A DNA stretch of 48,094 nt. It comes from Methanomassiliicoccales archaeon (GTDB lineage Archaea > Thermoplasmatota > Thermoplasmata > Methanomassiliicoccales > UBA472). A program made the position numbers and the translations under genes. The notes below the pieces were generated by a model. The model saw only the letters and a program-made list of their open reading frames with translations. It was not told where the DNA came from and searched no databases. Shown here one piece after another: positions 24,101-37,079 of this stretch (positions within the stretch are counted from its first letter, which is position 1; every line of letters starts with the position of its first letter). Location of the stretch: assembly GCA_026394375.1 (NCBI GenBank), contig JAPKYJ010000016.1, positions 1-48,094 on the forward strand, written 5' to 3'.

Positions 24101-25714
24101 TCATGGGAAAAAGATGTACTGCTCCAGCTTCGAGGCGAGACCTGGCTCGTCCAGAGCGCTCTGGAGTTCGTCGAGGTTGGCGTAGGGACGGTACCTGAGG
24201 ATGCGCATCGCTCTCTTCCTGCCCACCATTGGCAACGATTCCAAGGCCGCGAGCGGACAGGAGTTGAGGTCCAGAGGATACTGTATGGCGGTCGCGGAAC
24301 GGCGTCCCCAGTCGACCACCTTGGCGTCCACGAACCTTCTCAGCTTGAGGGCATAATTGAAGCCGATAAGCAGCGGATAGGTGCCGATCTGGCGTCCGAA
24401 GGTGCGCTTGCCCTCTCCCAGCTCCATGTAGACGTCCTTCAGCAACGTGCCGACGGGCAGCATCTCCCGGAGCATGGGGTGGTCGATCTCCTCCCTTACC
24501 GTTTCCTTGAAGCGGATGAACTGCGAGTGAGTGGCGCCGCCTTCGAAGCTGCGGCGGATGGGCATGACCTGACGGATGTTGATCCGCCTCAGCCATAGGC
24601 CTTCCGAACGCACCTGGCGCAAGAATTCCAGGTTGAGCTCTAGCGTATTGCGGGTCTCACCGTCCAATCCCACTATGAAGTTCAGGCCGGGCAAGAGCTT
24701 CGGCAATCCAGTTGGCCCCCTCTCCCTTCCCAGGGAGTTTATGATGCGCACCGCGTCCATGACCTGCCCCGCGGTAGCATTCAGGTTGTTCGCATCTACC
24801 ACGACCGGATCGGCGCTCTCCATCCCCAGTGCAAGAACGTTCCCGCTGGTGCAGTGGCGGACCATGCTCTCGATGACGGCCTTGGATTCGTTGGGGTGGT
24901 CGGCGATGACCGCCGGATTGGCGTTGTCCAGGTGTAGCACCTGCGGCTTCAAGGAAGCGATGCCGCGCAAGAGGGTCTCGATGGCCTCCGGGTTCGGCGT
25001 CGGCGAATCGCTGTCCTCCTCGAAGGACTTGTAGGAGACGATGCACGTCTGCGCTCCCAGACGGAAATTGACTACGTCCAGCTCTCGCAACCGACGCACC
25101 TCTTCGACGATCTGCTCCGGCTCGCGATGAAGCGGCTTGCCTTTGAGAGGTTCGACGCAGAACGAGCATCCCCCGCTACGATAGCGAACGCAGCCCCGGT
25201 AGGTCTCGACCTCAGCGATGAGCGGCTGAGGGTAGTCAGGATGATCGAGCACCGAGTCCGCTCCGAGCAGCAACCAGCGGTTCCATTCCTCCAGCGACCG
25301 CCAACGGTCATTGCTCTTTCCTGTCTCCAGCAGGTCGAACAACGATGCGGCCGGGTCTCGGTTGGCGATGAGTTCGAAGAGCCCCGTCCCCCTCATCCTT
25401 TCCTCCAGGGTCGCCGGTCCGCCCAGCACTCTGGTTCCTGATGCGCGTGAGGCCAGTTGCAGCACCTCCCTGTCGGAGGCGGGCATGCCTCGCAGATAGC
25501 GTCCCGGGACCGCGCATCCGCCCAGCAGAACGGTCACGTCCGCCTTGGGCATGGCGCCCGAGGCGCGCAGCTGATCGATGTTGACCAGGGCGACCTCGGC
25601 CCCCGCATCCTTGGCTGCACCGAACGTTGCGCGTACCAGCGGTGAGATGTATGGAGGTACGCCCAGCGATGCCGGCTCATCGATGTAACCGTCTACAATG
25701 AGGACCTTGACCAT
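24101..25714 (-). CDS. Radical SAM protein with C-terminal helix-hairpin-helix (COG1031-like)
   Basis: A 537-residue protein. The N-terminal 130 residues look like a B12-binding-type Rossmann domain (VLIVDGYIDEP, VTVLLGGCAVPG, RVLGGPAT). The radical SAM cluster is C175-x7-C183-x2-C186 instead of the usual CX3CX2C, a spacing seen in the archaeal COG1031 group. SAM-binding elements follow (LGAQTCIV, LALGMESADPVVV, GLNFIVGLDGET). Residues about 480-537 form a helix-hairpin-helix (LESLPMVGRKRAMRILRYRPY), suggesting nucleic-acid binding. A tRNA or rRNA modification role is plausible but unproven. It ends 55 bases upstream of priL on the same strand. Confidence 0.82.
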   Translation of the reverse strand: MVKVLIVDGYIDEPASLGVPPYISPLVRATFGAAKDAGAEVALVNIDQLRASGAMPKADVTVLLGGCAVPGRYLRGMPASDREVLQLASRASGTRVLGGPATLEERMRGTGLFELIANRDPAASLFDLLETGKSNDRWRSLEEWNRWLLLGADSVLDHPDYPQPLIAEVETYRGCVRYRSGGCSFCVEPLKGKPLHREPEQIVEEVRRLRELDVVNFRLGAQTCIVSYKSFEEDSDSPTPNPEAIETLLRGIASLKPQVLHLDNANPAVIADHPNESKAVIESMVRHCTSGNVLALGMESADPVVVDANNLNATAGQVMDAVRIINSLGRERGPTGLPKLLPGLNFIVGLDGETRNTLELNLEFLRQVRSEGLWLRRINIRQVMPIRRSFEGGATHSQFIRFKETVREEIDHPMLREMLPVGTLLKDVYMELGEGKRTFGRQIGTYPLLIGFNYALKLRRFVDAKVVDWGRRSATAIQYPLDLNSCPLAALESLPMVGRKRAMRILRYRPYANLDELQSALDEPGLASKLEQYIFFP

Positions 25715-25742
25715 GTACTTGGTCCATCAGCCCCGTCATGGT

Positions 25743-25750
25743 ATTTAATT
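25743..25750 (-). promoter_or_regulatory. TATA box for the radical SAM gene
   Basis: AATTAAATA on the minus strand lies about 30 bases before the ATG at 25714, which lacks a ribosome site; transcription would begin almost at the start codon. Confidence 0.5.
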
Positions 25751-25835
25751 GAGGCGCGACCTCGCTCGCGCACCAGATCGAGCAGAGCATGCCTCGTGCT
25801 AGAACTGAGCAATCTGGCCACGATGCCTTGTCGTC

Positions 25836-25847
25836 AATATATAAATA
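25836..25847 (+). promoter_or_regulatory. TATA box for malic enzyme
   Basis: AATATATAAATA predicts transcription from about 25868. The mRNA would then have a leader of about 55 bases up to the proposed ACG at 25925, and about 120 bases if ATG 25991 were used. Confidence 0.6.
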
Positions 25848-25924
25848 GGGAGTGACCGCCTAGTTCGTTCGCGAGAAGGACAAGCGTCTACCAATCGATC
25901 ATCTCGCGCAGGAGGTCGTCCCAC

Positions 25925-27271
25925 ACGGACTCCCCGGAGAAGAGCGATGAGGAGCGTCTTCGGAAAGCGAACGAGCCGGCCCGCCTCGCCATGAGGTACC
26001 ATTCTCACTATGGCGGCAAGATCGAGGTCGTGCCGAAGTGCGTCGTACGCAGCATGGATGATTTCGCTATCTGGTATACGCCTGGAGTAGCGGAGCCGTG
26101 CCGAGCGATCGAGAAGGACCCGGAGGCGGCTTATGACCTTACGAACAAGTGGAACACCGTGGCCGTGGTCTCTGATGGAACGAGGGTGCTCGGTTTGGGT
26201 GACATCGGCCCTCTGGCCGGGCTGCCGGTGATGGAAGGGAAGGCCTTGCTCTTCAAGTATCTGGGCGGGGTGGACGCCGTCCCCATATGCCTGGACACCA
26301 AGGACGTGAACAACATCGTGAATGTGGTCAAGTGGTTGACACCCTCCTTCGGCGGCATCAATCTGGAGGACATCTCCCAGCCCAAGTGCTTCACCATATT
26401 GGACCGGCTGCGGAAGGAGATGGAGATCCCGGTCTGGCACGATGATCAGCAGGGCACGGCCACCATCGTCACCGCGGGAGCCATGAACGCCCTCAAGCTG
26501 GTGGGAAAGAAGATCAACGAGGCGCGCGTGGCCATGGTCGGGGCCGGGGCGGCGAACATCGCCATCTCCCGAGCGCTCATCGCCGCTGGCGTGGACGTCA
26601 AGAAGATCATCATGACCGATAGCAAAGGCATCCTCAATACCGGAAGGAGGGACCTTCAGGACCGCTTCCCGGAGAAGTGGAGCATGGCCCTCCGCTCGGA
26701 CTGGGAAGGAAGGGTCGGAGGGGATGCGGAAGCGATCAAAGGGGCGGATCTGCTCATAGCCGCTTCTAGGCCCGGACCAGGCGTGATCACCAAGGAAATG
26801 GTCCGGTCCATGGCCAAAGATGCCATCGTCTTCGCCACGGCGAACCCGATGCCGGAGATATGGCCCTGGGAGGCGAAGGAGGCCGGGGCCAGGATCGTGG
26901 CCACAGGACGATCCGACTTCCCGAACCAAGTGAACAACTCCCTGGTGTTCCCGGCCGTCTTCCGCGGCGCTCTGGACGTTCGGGCGACGAAGATCACGGA
27001 CGAGATGTGCATCGCCGCCGCCATGGAACTGGCCAAGACCGCCGAGGACAAAGGGCTGAGGGAGGACTACATCGTCCCCACCATGGGGGATTGGGACGCG
27101 TTCCCCAGAGAAGCGACCGCCGTGGGAATGAAAGCCATCGAACAGGGAGTGGCAAGAAAGAAGTTCAGTCGGAATGAGCTCTTCGACAGGGCACAAGAGA
27201 TCATCAAACGCAGTCGCAGCCAGACAGAGGCGCTCTTCAAGGCAGGCTACATCCCAGCGCCACCGGTCTAG
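25925..27271 (+). CDS. Malic enzyme (NAD(P)-dependent, decarboxylating)
   Basis: It oxidatively decarboxylates malate to pyruvate. The substrate domain has WYTPGVAEPC, EGKALLFKYLGG and VWHDDQQGTA (metal Asp pair); the Rossmann domain has VGAGAANIAISRAL, and TANPMPEIWP follows. The first ATG (25991) would start at MRYHSHYGGKIEV, clipping the conserved ALxYH helix. The frame stays open upstream to a stop at 25853 with no ATG, GTG or TTG. An ACG at 25925 lies eight bases behind a perfect GGAGGT (25911-25916) and gives a natural N-terminus rich in Glu and Arg (SPEKSDEERLRKAN). From there the protein has 448 residues. The product is certain; the start is proposed. Confidence 0.88.
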   Translation, partial: TDSPEKSDEERLRKANEPARLAMRYHSHYGGKIEVVPKCVVRSMDDFAIWYTPGVAEPCRAIEKDPEAAYDLTNKWNTVAVVSDGTRVLGLGDIGPLAGLPVMEGKALLFKYLGGVDAVPICLDTKDVNNIVNVVKWLTPSFGGINLEDISQPKCFTILDRLRKEMEIPVWHDDQQGTATIVTAGAMNALKLVGKKINEARVAMVGAGAANIAISRALIAAGVDVKKIIMTDSKGILNTGRRDLQDRFPEKWSMALRSDWEGRVGGDAEAIKGADLLIAASRPGPGVITKEMVRSMAKDAIVFATANPMPEIWPWEAKEAGARIVATGRSDFPNQVNNSLVFPAVFRGALDVRATKITDEMCIAAAMELAKTAEDKGLREDYIVPTMGDWDAFPREATAVGMKAIEQGVARKKFSRNELFDRAQEIIKRSRSQTEALFKAGYIPAPPV

Positions 27272-27316
27272 GGCGGAGCGGGGTCAGAAGAGGAATGAGG
27301 ACGAAGGGCGCACGGC

Positions 27317-27583
27317 TCAGATGAGCGTGATGCCGGTGTTCTCGACGCCCTGGATGCCTTCGATGGTACGCAGCTTCTCTTCCAGTGCGTCCGAGAGCCC
27401 ATCGGTGTCCTTCATCGTGCACACGATGTCCAACGCCTTCAGGCCGAAAGCGAAGGGCCTGATCGTCGCCTTGGCCACCGTGACCCCTTCAGGCATGATG
27501 CTGGCGATGCGTGCTTTCAGACCCTCCATGTCGAAGGAGGTCTCCTCGGGCAAGAGCTGATATGTGACCGCCACGGTTCCCAA
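27317..27583 (-). CDS. ef1b: Translation elongation factor aEF1B (EF-1 beta)
   Basis: An 88-residue guanine-exchange domain. It has the N-terminal TVAVTYQLLPEETSFDMEGL strand-helix, IRPFAFGLKAL (which reaches into EF1A) and the C-terminal EKLRTIEGIQGVENTGITLI. It reloads EF1A with GTP. The start is a TTG at 27583 behind GGTGGTG. It is directly downstream of a zinc-ribbon gene, a pairing found in other archaea. Confidence 0.93.
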   Translation of the reverse strand: MGTVAVTYQLLPEETSFDMEGLKARIASIMPEGVTVAKATIRPFAFGLKALDIVCTMKDTDGLSDALEEKLRTIEGIQGVENTGITLI

Positions 27584-27595
27584 TCACGCACCACC

Positions 27596-27763
27596 CTAAG
27601 GTCCAGTGAAGCCGCACTTGCCGCAGACGTAATTCACGCTCTGGTCACGGCAGTTGGAGCAGCGGCCGATCTCCGTCTGACCGCAGTTCGGGCAGGGGAA
27701 AAAGGTGGTCTTCTTCCTTGTCAATCTGACACCGCATGAGCTGCAAACCTTCTCGTTCTCCAT
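27596..27763 (-). CDS. Small zinc-ribbon protein upstream of aEF1B (HVO_2753-like)
   Basis: A 55-residue protein with four CxxC-type pairs: CSSC, CPNC, CSNC and CGKC. It fits two small zinc fingers and ends FTGP. ATG 27763 has GGTGAG three bases upstream and TAG is at 27596-27598. The gene lies 12 bases upstream of ef1b on the same transcript. The family is common in archaea in this place, so a translation-related role is suspected, with no known activity. Confidence 0.85.
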   Translation of the reverse strand: MENEKVCSSCGVRLTRKKTTFFPCPNCGQTEIGRCSNCRDQSVNYVCGKCGFTGP

Positions 27764-27792
27764 GGGCTCACCGAGGCAGGATTATGCTTCAT

Positions 27793-27802
27793 GTATATAT
27801 AC
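27793..27802 (-). promoter_or_regulatory. TATA box for zinc-ribbon/ef1b operon
   Basis: GTATATATAC lies about 30-40 bases before the ATG at 27763, predicting a leader of about 10 bases with the GGTGAG site. Confidence 0.6.
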
Positions 27803-27928
27803 GTGACCGGTAGCCGCGGTTGGGATGAAGGGTTATCCAACGATCTGGCCCAGTATCCGCCCTCCCCCTATGGCAGAATTCGGCAGGTCAAGAGGCAACG
27901 AGAGCGGGGCGCCTCTCCTTTCCCAACC

Positions 27929-27937
27929 TTTAAATAA
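27929..27937 (+). promoter_or_regulatory. TATA box for tRNA-Lys
   Basis: TTTAAATAA is preceded by a C-rich stretch and lies about 50 bases upstream of the tRNA 5' end. The rest of 27803-27928 shows nothing recognisable. Confidence 0.5.
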
Positions 27938-28007
27938 CAGCACTCGTTTCTCCGACACCCGCATCGCCGGAGACTTACTTACCAATGGGCCCGTAGCTTA
28001 GCTAGGT

Positions 28008-28036
28008 AGGAGGTTTGGAGACAGGCCTCCCTAGAA
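28008..28036 (+). other. tRNA-Lys intron 1 (D-loop)
   Basis: The 4-bp central helix CTAG (28002-28005) pairs with CTAG (28031-28034). It is flanked by 3-base bulges GTA (28006-28008) and AAA (28035-28037), with an inner stem GGAGG/CCTCC. Cutting after the second base of each bulge removes 29 bases and restores a normal D loop. Two extra bases (28000-28001) between outer and central helix make it slightly relaxed. Confidence 0.82.
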
Positions 28037-28075
28037 AGAGCACCTGGCTTTTAACCAGATGGTCCGGGGTTCGAA

Positions 28076-28106
28076 AGGCCGTCGGTCCGCGCCGACGGAT
28101 CGAAAA
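28076..28106 (+). other. tRNA-Lys intron 2 (T-loop)
   Basis: The central helix TTCG (28070-28073) pairs with CGAA (28101-28104). Bulges are AAA (28074-28076) and AAT (28105-28107), and the T stem CGGGG/CCCCG is the outer helix. The inner hairpin CCGTCGG/CCGACGG (28079-28085/28092-28098) has 7 perfect pairs. Cutting after the second base of each bulge leaves TTCGAAT. Confidence 0.82.
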
Positions 28107-28178
28107 TCCCCGCGGGCCCGCTTGGAAGGTGAGGAGTGGACATGCAGAACCAAAACACGAACCGGGCCCTTCGATGGT

Positions 28179-28188
28179 ATTTTATAAC
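28179..28188 (+). promoter_or_regulatory. TATA box for the RNA polymerase operon
   Basis: ATTTTATAAC lies about 60 bases upstream of rpoH. It predicts a start around 28210 and a leader carrying the GGGGCGAG ribosome site. Confidence 0.6.
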
Positions 28189-28242
28189 CTCACTGCGTGG
28201 TGTTGTGGATAGCATTATTGAACGTTCTTTGGTAGGGGCGAG

Positions 28243-28515
28243 GTGATTATTCTGAGCGAGGGTGTGCAGTTCAATGTCTTCAATCATGAACTTGTGCCGG
28301 CCCACCATCTCCTGAGCGAGGAGGATGCCAAGTCGGTGCTAGAGGCTCTGAAGATTGACAAGGACCAATTGCCGAAGATCCGCCGCAGCGATCCCTGCAT
28401 CAGGCTGCTGGAGGAGAAGTACGGTCACATCAAGGAAGGCAGGGTCGTCAAGGTCATCAGGCGGTCCGTGACCGCCGAGAGGGCGGACGCCTATCGTCTG
28501 GTAGTCAGAGGGTGA
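28243..28515 (+). CDS. rpoH: RNA polymerase subunit H (Rpb5 C-terminal homolog)
   Basis: A 90-residue subunit with the hallmark [24 protein letters not shown] and [16 protein letters not shown] blocks. It contacts downstream DNA in the jaw. The GTG start sits right behind GGGGCGAG. Its stop overlaps the rpoB GTG (GTGA), so the two are translationally coupled. Confidence 0.94.
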   Translation: MIILSEGVQFNVFNHELVPAHHLLSEEDAKSVLEALKIDKDQLPKIRRSDPCIRLLEEKYGHIKEGRVVKVIRRSVTAERADAYRLVVRG

Positions 28516-31500
28516 GACTCTTGCGTGATCTGGTAGAGCTCTATTTCAAGGAGAGAAGCATCGTCAACCACCACATAGCTAGCATCAACGACTTCCTCTC
28601 CACCATAGACAATCCCAACAGCCGAATGCAGAAGATCGTCGACAACCTCCGCGTCTCGGCGGAGGACATCGACCGCGGCATCATCCGATTGGACCCGGAG
28701 AAGACGGACGGGCGCATCGTTGAGATCCGAGTCGGCCGGAAGAGGGACGACAAGACCGAGGCCATCGACCCCCAGGCGAGGCCGACGGTGCACATCAAGC
28801 TGCCTGAGATGCGAGAGGCCAACGGCTACGTCCATACGCTCACCCCCATGGAAGCGAGGCTGCGCAACCTCAACTACCTGGCCCCGGTACAATTGGACTT
28901 CACCGTCGTGGAGGACGGCATCGAGAAGGAGCCGGAGAAGGTACGCATCGGAGACCTGCCGGTGATGGTCAAGTCCAAGCGTTGCACCCTGCACAAGGAC
29001 AACCTGGAGGGGGAGCGCGAACTCACCGATGACGAGTATCGGCAGAAGCTCATCTCCTCTGGCGAGGACCCGATCGACCCGGGCGGCTACTTCATCATCG
29101 GCGGCACGGAGCGCGTTCTGATCACCCTCGAGGACCTGGCACCGAACCGGGTCATGGTCGAGTTCAACGAGTGCTACGGCACCAAGCTGGAAGTGGCCAA
29201 GGTCTTCTCGCAGAGAGAAGGACACCGGGCCCTGACCCTGGTGGAGAAGAAGCGCGACGGCATGCTCATGGTGACCGTGCCCGCCGCCTCCGGACAGATA
29301 CCCCTCATCGCCCTGATGAAGGCCCTGGGCATGGAGAGCGACGAGGAGATCTACAACGCCATCGTCTCCAAGGACGAAATGGCGAACATCGTTTACGCTA
29401 ACATCGAGGAATGCCAGGACAAGAAGCTCTTCCCCCCCAACGGCATATTCACCACCGACGACGCCGTCCTTTACCTGGAGCGGAAGTTCGCCACCGGCCA
29501 AGCGAAAGAATACCGGGTGAAGAAGGTGGAGAGCATCATCGACCGCTCCCTCCTACCCCACCTGGGCGATACCAGAGAGGACCGGATGAAGAAGGCCATA
29601 TTCCTCGGCCGCATCGCCCGCTCCGTGCTGGAGCTTTATCTGGGCGAAAGAAAAGAGGACGACAAGGACCACTACGCCAACAAGCGTCTGAAGCTCGCTG
29701 GCGACCTGATGGAGGACCTGTTCCGGGTGGCCTTCACCAACCTCATGAAGGACCTCAAGTATCAGCTGGAGCGCTCCTATGCTAGGAAGAAGGACCTGCG
29801 CATCAGTTCGGCCATCAGACCGGACCTGCTGACGCACCGTTTGCTCCACGCTCTGGCGACGGGCAACTGGGTGGGCGGAAGGGCGGGCGTCTCGCAGCTT
29901 CTGGACCGCACCTCGAACATGTCCACGCTCTCGCACCTGCGCTGCATCACTTCCTCGCTCACCCGCTCCCAGCCTCACTTCGAGGCGCGCGACCTGCACC
30001 CGACCCAATGGGGCCGGTTGTGCCCGAGCGAGACCCCGGAAGGGCAGAACTGCGGGCTGGTGAAGAACGCCGCCCTCATCATCGACGTGTCTGAGGGATT
30101 CCGGGAGGAGGACGTGGCCTTCATGCTCAAGGACCTGGGGCTGAAGGAGGTAAAGGGACCGGCCGCCGGGACCCGGGTCTATGTCAACGGCGATCTCAAA
30201 GGGGTCTGCGACAACTCCACGACCCTGGTGAACGAGGTGAGGCAGAGACGGAGGATCGGGCTGCTCTCGCACGAGATCAACGTTCGCTACGACCACGACA
30301 TGGACGAGATCATAATCAATTGCGACGAAGGCCGCCTGCGCCGACCGCTCATCGTTCTGAAGGACGGGAGGACGGTCCTCACGCGCAAGCACATGGAGGA
30401 CATCCGGGAGGGCAAGACCCACTGGACCGACCTCATCCGGGAAGGCGTCATCGAATGGATCGATGCAGAAGAGGAGGAGGACACCCTCATCGCCATCGAA
30501 CCCTACCAGGTGCCGGACCGGTGCCCCAGCTGCGGCGTGGCCCTCTCCCCCACCTACGTGGATTGGATGAACCCTGGTGGAGTGGAGGACAATGCGGTCC
30601 TGCGCTGCCATCACTGCAACGCGCATATGGATGCGCCTTTGCTACTGACGCCCGAGCACACTCACCTGGAGGTGGACCCGATGGTCATCCTCGGCTGCTG
30701 CTCCGGCCTGGTGCCATATCCAGAGCACAACTCTTCGCCAAGGGTCACCATGGGCTCCGGCATGGCCAAGCAGTCCCTCGGTCTGAGCTCCAGCAACTAC
30801 CGCAAGCGCCCAGATACCCGGGGGCATCTGCTGCACTATCCGCAGAAGCCGATGGTGCAGACCGGCATCATGAAGTTCGTATCGTTCAACGAGCGGCCGG
30901 CGGGGCAGAACTTCGTGGTCGCCGTCCTTTCATACCACGGTTACAACATGGAAGACGCCCTCATCCTCAACAAGGCGTCGGTGGACCGTGGACTGGGTCG
31001 AAGCTCCTTCATGCGTACCTACAGGGCGGAGGAGCGCCGCTACCCCGGAGGGCAAGAGGATCATTTCGAGATCCCATCGCCTGATGTCCGAGGAGCGAGA
31101 GCGGACCTCTCCTACGGAAGCCTGGGCGAGGACGGTCTGATATCGCCCGAGACCGCTGTGGGAGGGGGCGACGTGCTCATCGGCAAGACCTCGCCGCCTC
31201 GTTTCCTGGAAGAGGAGACGGACTTCCTGACCCCTCAGAAGAGAAGGGAGACGTCCATCACCTGCCGGCCCGGAGAGACTGGCTGGGTGGACAGCGTCAT
31301 GTTGACCGAGTCGGAGAACGGTTCCCGCCTGGTCAAGGTGAAGGTGCGCGACGAGCGCGTGCCCGAGCTGGGCGACAAGTTCGCCTCCAGGCACGGGCAG
31401 AAGGGCGTGGTCGGGTTGATCGTCCCACAGGAGAACATGCCTTTCACCGCCGACGGAGTGATGCCGGACCTGATCATCAACCCGCACGCCATCCCGTCCC

Positions 31501-32107
31501 GTATGACCGTCGCCCATGTCCTGGAGATGATCGGAGGGAAAGTGGGGGCCATGGAGTCCCGCCTGGTCGACGGCACTCCCTTCTCGGGAGAGAGGGAGGA
31601 GGCCATCCGCGAATCATTGGTGAAGAACGGCTTCATGCACACGGGCAAGGAGGTCATGTACGACGGCCTCACCGGTCAGATAATCGGCGCGGAAATCTTC
31701 GTGGGCGTCATCTACTACCAGAAGCTGCATCACATGGTCTCGGGCAAGATGCACGTCCGCTCCCGCGGACCGGTGCAGATACTCACCCGCCAGCCGACCG
31801 AGGGTCGTTCTAGGCAGGGTGGCCTGAGATTCGGCGAGATGGAGCGCGACTGCCTCATCGCGCACGGCGCGGCCATGGTCATCAAGGACCGACTGCTGGA
31901 CGAATCCGACGGCACGTTCCAATACGTGTGCGGCAACTCCAATTGCGGGCACATAGCCATCCTGGACCGCCGGGGCTCTCTGAAATGCCCGGTGTGCGGC
32001 AACAACACCAACGTGCACCTGGTGCAGACATCCTACGCCTTCAAACTGCTTCTGGATGAACTGCTGTCGCTTGGCGTGGCCATGCGCCTTCAACTGGAGG
32101 ACTTGCG

Positions 32108-32111
<4 letters not shown>
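28512..32111 (+). CDS. rpoB: RNA polymerase subunit B, undivided (Rpb2 homolog)
   Basis: A 1199-residue single B subunit, equal to B''+B' fused; most methanogens have it split. Core signatures include [40 protein letters not shown], and [14 protein letters not shown] near the active site. The C-terminal zinc ribbon has C1140, C1145 and a CPVC pair. An additional CxxC pair set, C671-x2-C674 and C699-x2-C702, lies in an insertion just before the conserved [12 protein letters not shown]; other archaeal B subunits have no cysteines there. The start GTG overlaps rpoH and its end overlaps rpoA1 by 4 bases. Confidence 0.97.
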
Positions 32112-36649
<4,538 letters not shown>

Positions 36650-36653
36650 TATC

Positions 36654-37079
36654 ATGCCAGAAGTCACCCTTACCGAAGACACGCTGCGCTACATCTCGCT
36701 GTTCGAGAACATCACCAAGACGCACGTGCGGGACTGCATGGAGACGGAGGAGAAGCTGGTGTTCGTGGTCGATCCCGGCCAGGCCAACCGCGCCGTGGGC
36801 AAGGCGGGAGAGCACGTCATCCGTATGAAGAACACCACCGGGAAGAACATCCAGGTAGTGGAGTATTCGGACGACCCGGAGAATTTCATCCGGAACGTGT
36901 TCTACAACTACAGCGTGCAATCGGTGGTCCTGGAGAACCGGGGCAACATCGTGCATGCCACGGTGACCGTCGACCCGAAGGTCAAAGGACGAGCGATAGG
37001 CAAGAACGGCCGCAACCTGAAGATCGCCCGGGACCTGGTCTGCAGGCATCACAACGTGCAGAGCATCATCGTGGCCTAG
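36654..37079 (+). CDS. nusA: Archaeal NusA-like KH protein
   Basis: A 141-residue protein with two KH domains: DPGQANRAVGKAGEHVIRM with GKNIQVVEYS, and DPKVKGRAIGKNGRNLKIARDL. The bacterial S1 and N-terminal domains are absent, as in other archaeal NusA. It is thought to act in transcription termination or rRNA folding. It ends in TAG and overlaps the convergent radical SAM gene by 14 bases. The usual rps12-rps7-EF genes do not follow. Confidence 0.94.
   Translation: MPEVTLTEDTLRYISLFENITKTHVRDCMETEEKLVFVVDPGQANRAVGKAGEHVIRMKNTTGKNIQVVEYSDDPENFIRNVFYNYSVQSVVLENRGNIVHATVTVDPKVKGRAIGKNGRNLKIARDLVCRHHNVQSIIVA

Larger units (their letters stand above)
27987..28120 (+). tRNA. tRNA-Lys (anticodon UUU) with two introns
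   Basis: The acceptor stem GGGCCCG (27987-27993) pairs with CGGGCCC (28113-28119), and the discriminator is G. The D stem GCTT/GAGC is split by a 29-base insertion and the T loop by a 31-base insertion. The anticodon loop CTTTTAA (28048-28054) is uninterrupted. Removing both insertions gives a 74-base tRNA with D loop AGCTAGGTA and T loop TTCGAAT, both canonical. Both insertions are flanked by bulge-helix-bulge structures for the archaeal splicing endonuclease. The first anticodon-stem pair is a C-A mismatch (28043/28059). A scanner without intron support could miss or mis-bound this gene. Confidence 0.92.

Noticed and set aside
25947-25994. Mini-ORF of 15 codons whose TGA overlaps the malic enzyme ATG 25991, like a leader peptide
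   Set aside because: The in-frame sequence upstream of ATG 25991 looks like genuine malic-enzyme N-terminus, so ACG initiation explains the region better; the mini-ORF peptide has no notable feature.
28015-28212. ORF running through the tRNA-Lys gene
   Set aside because: It overlaps the structured two-intron tRNA and the RNA polymerase promoter; no domain or ribosome site.
29553-30626. Long antisense ORFs opposite rpoB, rpoA1 and aglB (up to about 650 codons)
   Set aside because: They mirror highly conserved genes in GC-rich DNA, are rich in His/Arg/Val/Asp as expected from reverse-frame translation, and lack ribosome sites or recognisable domains.
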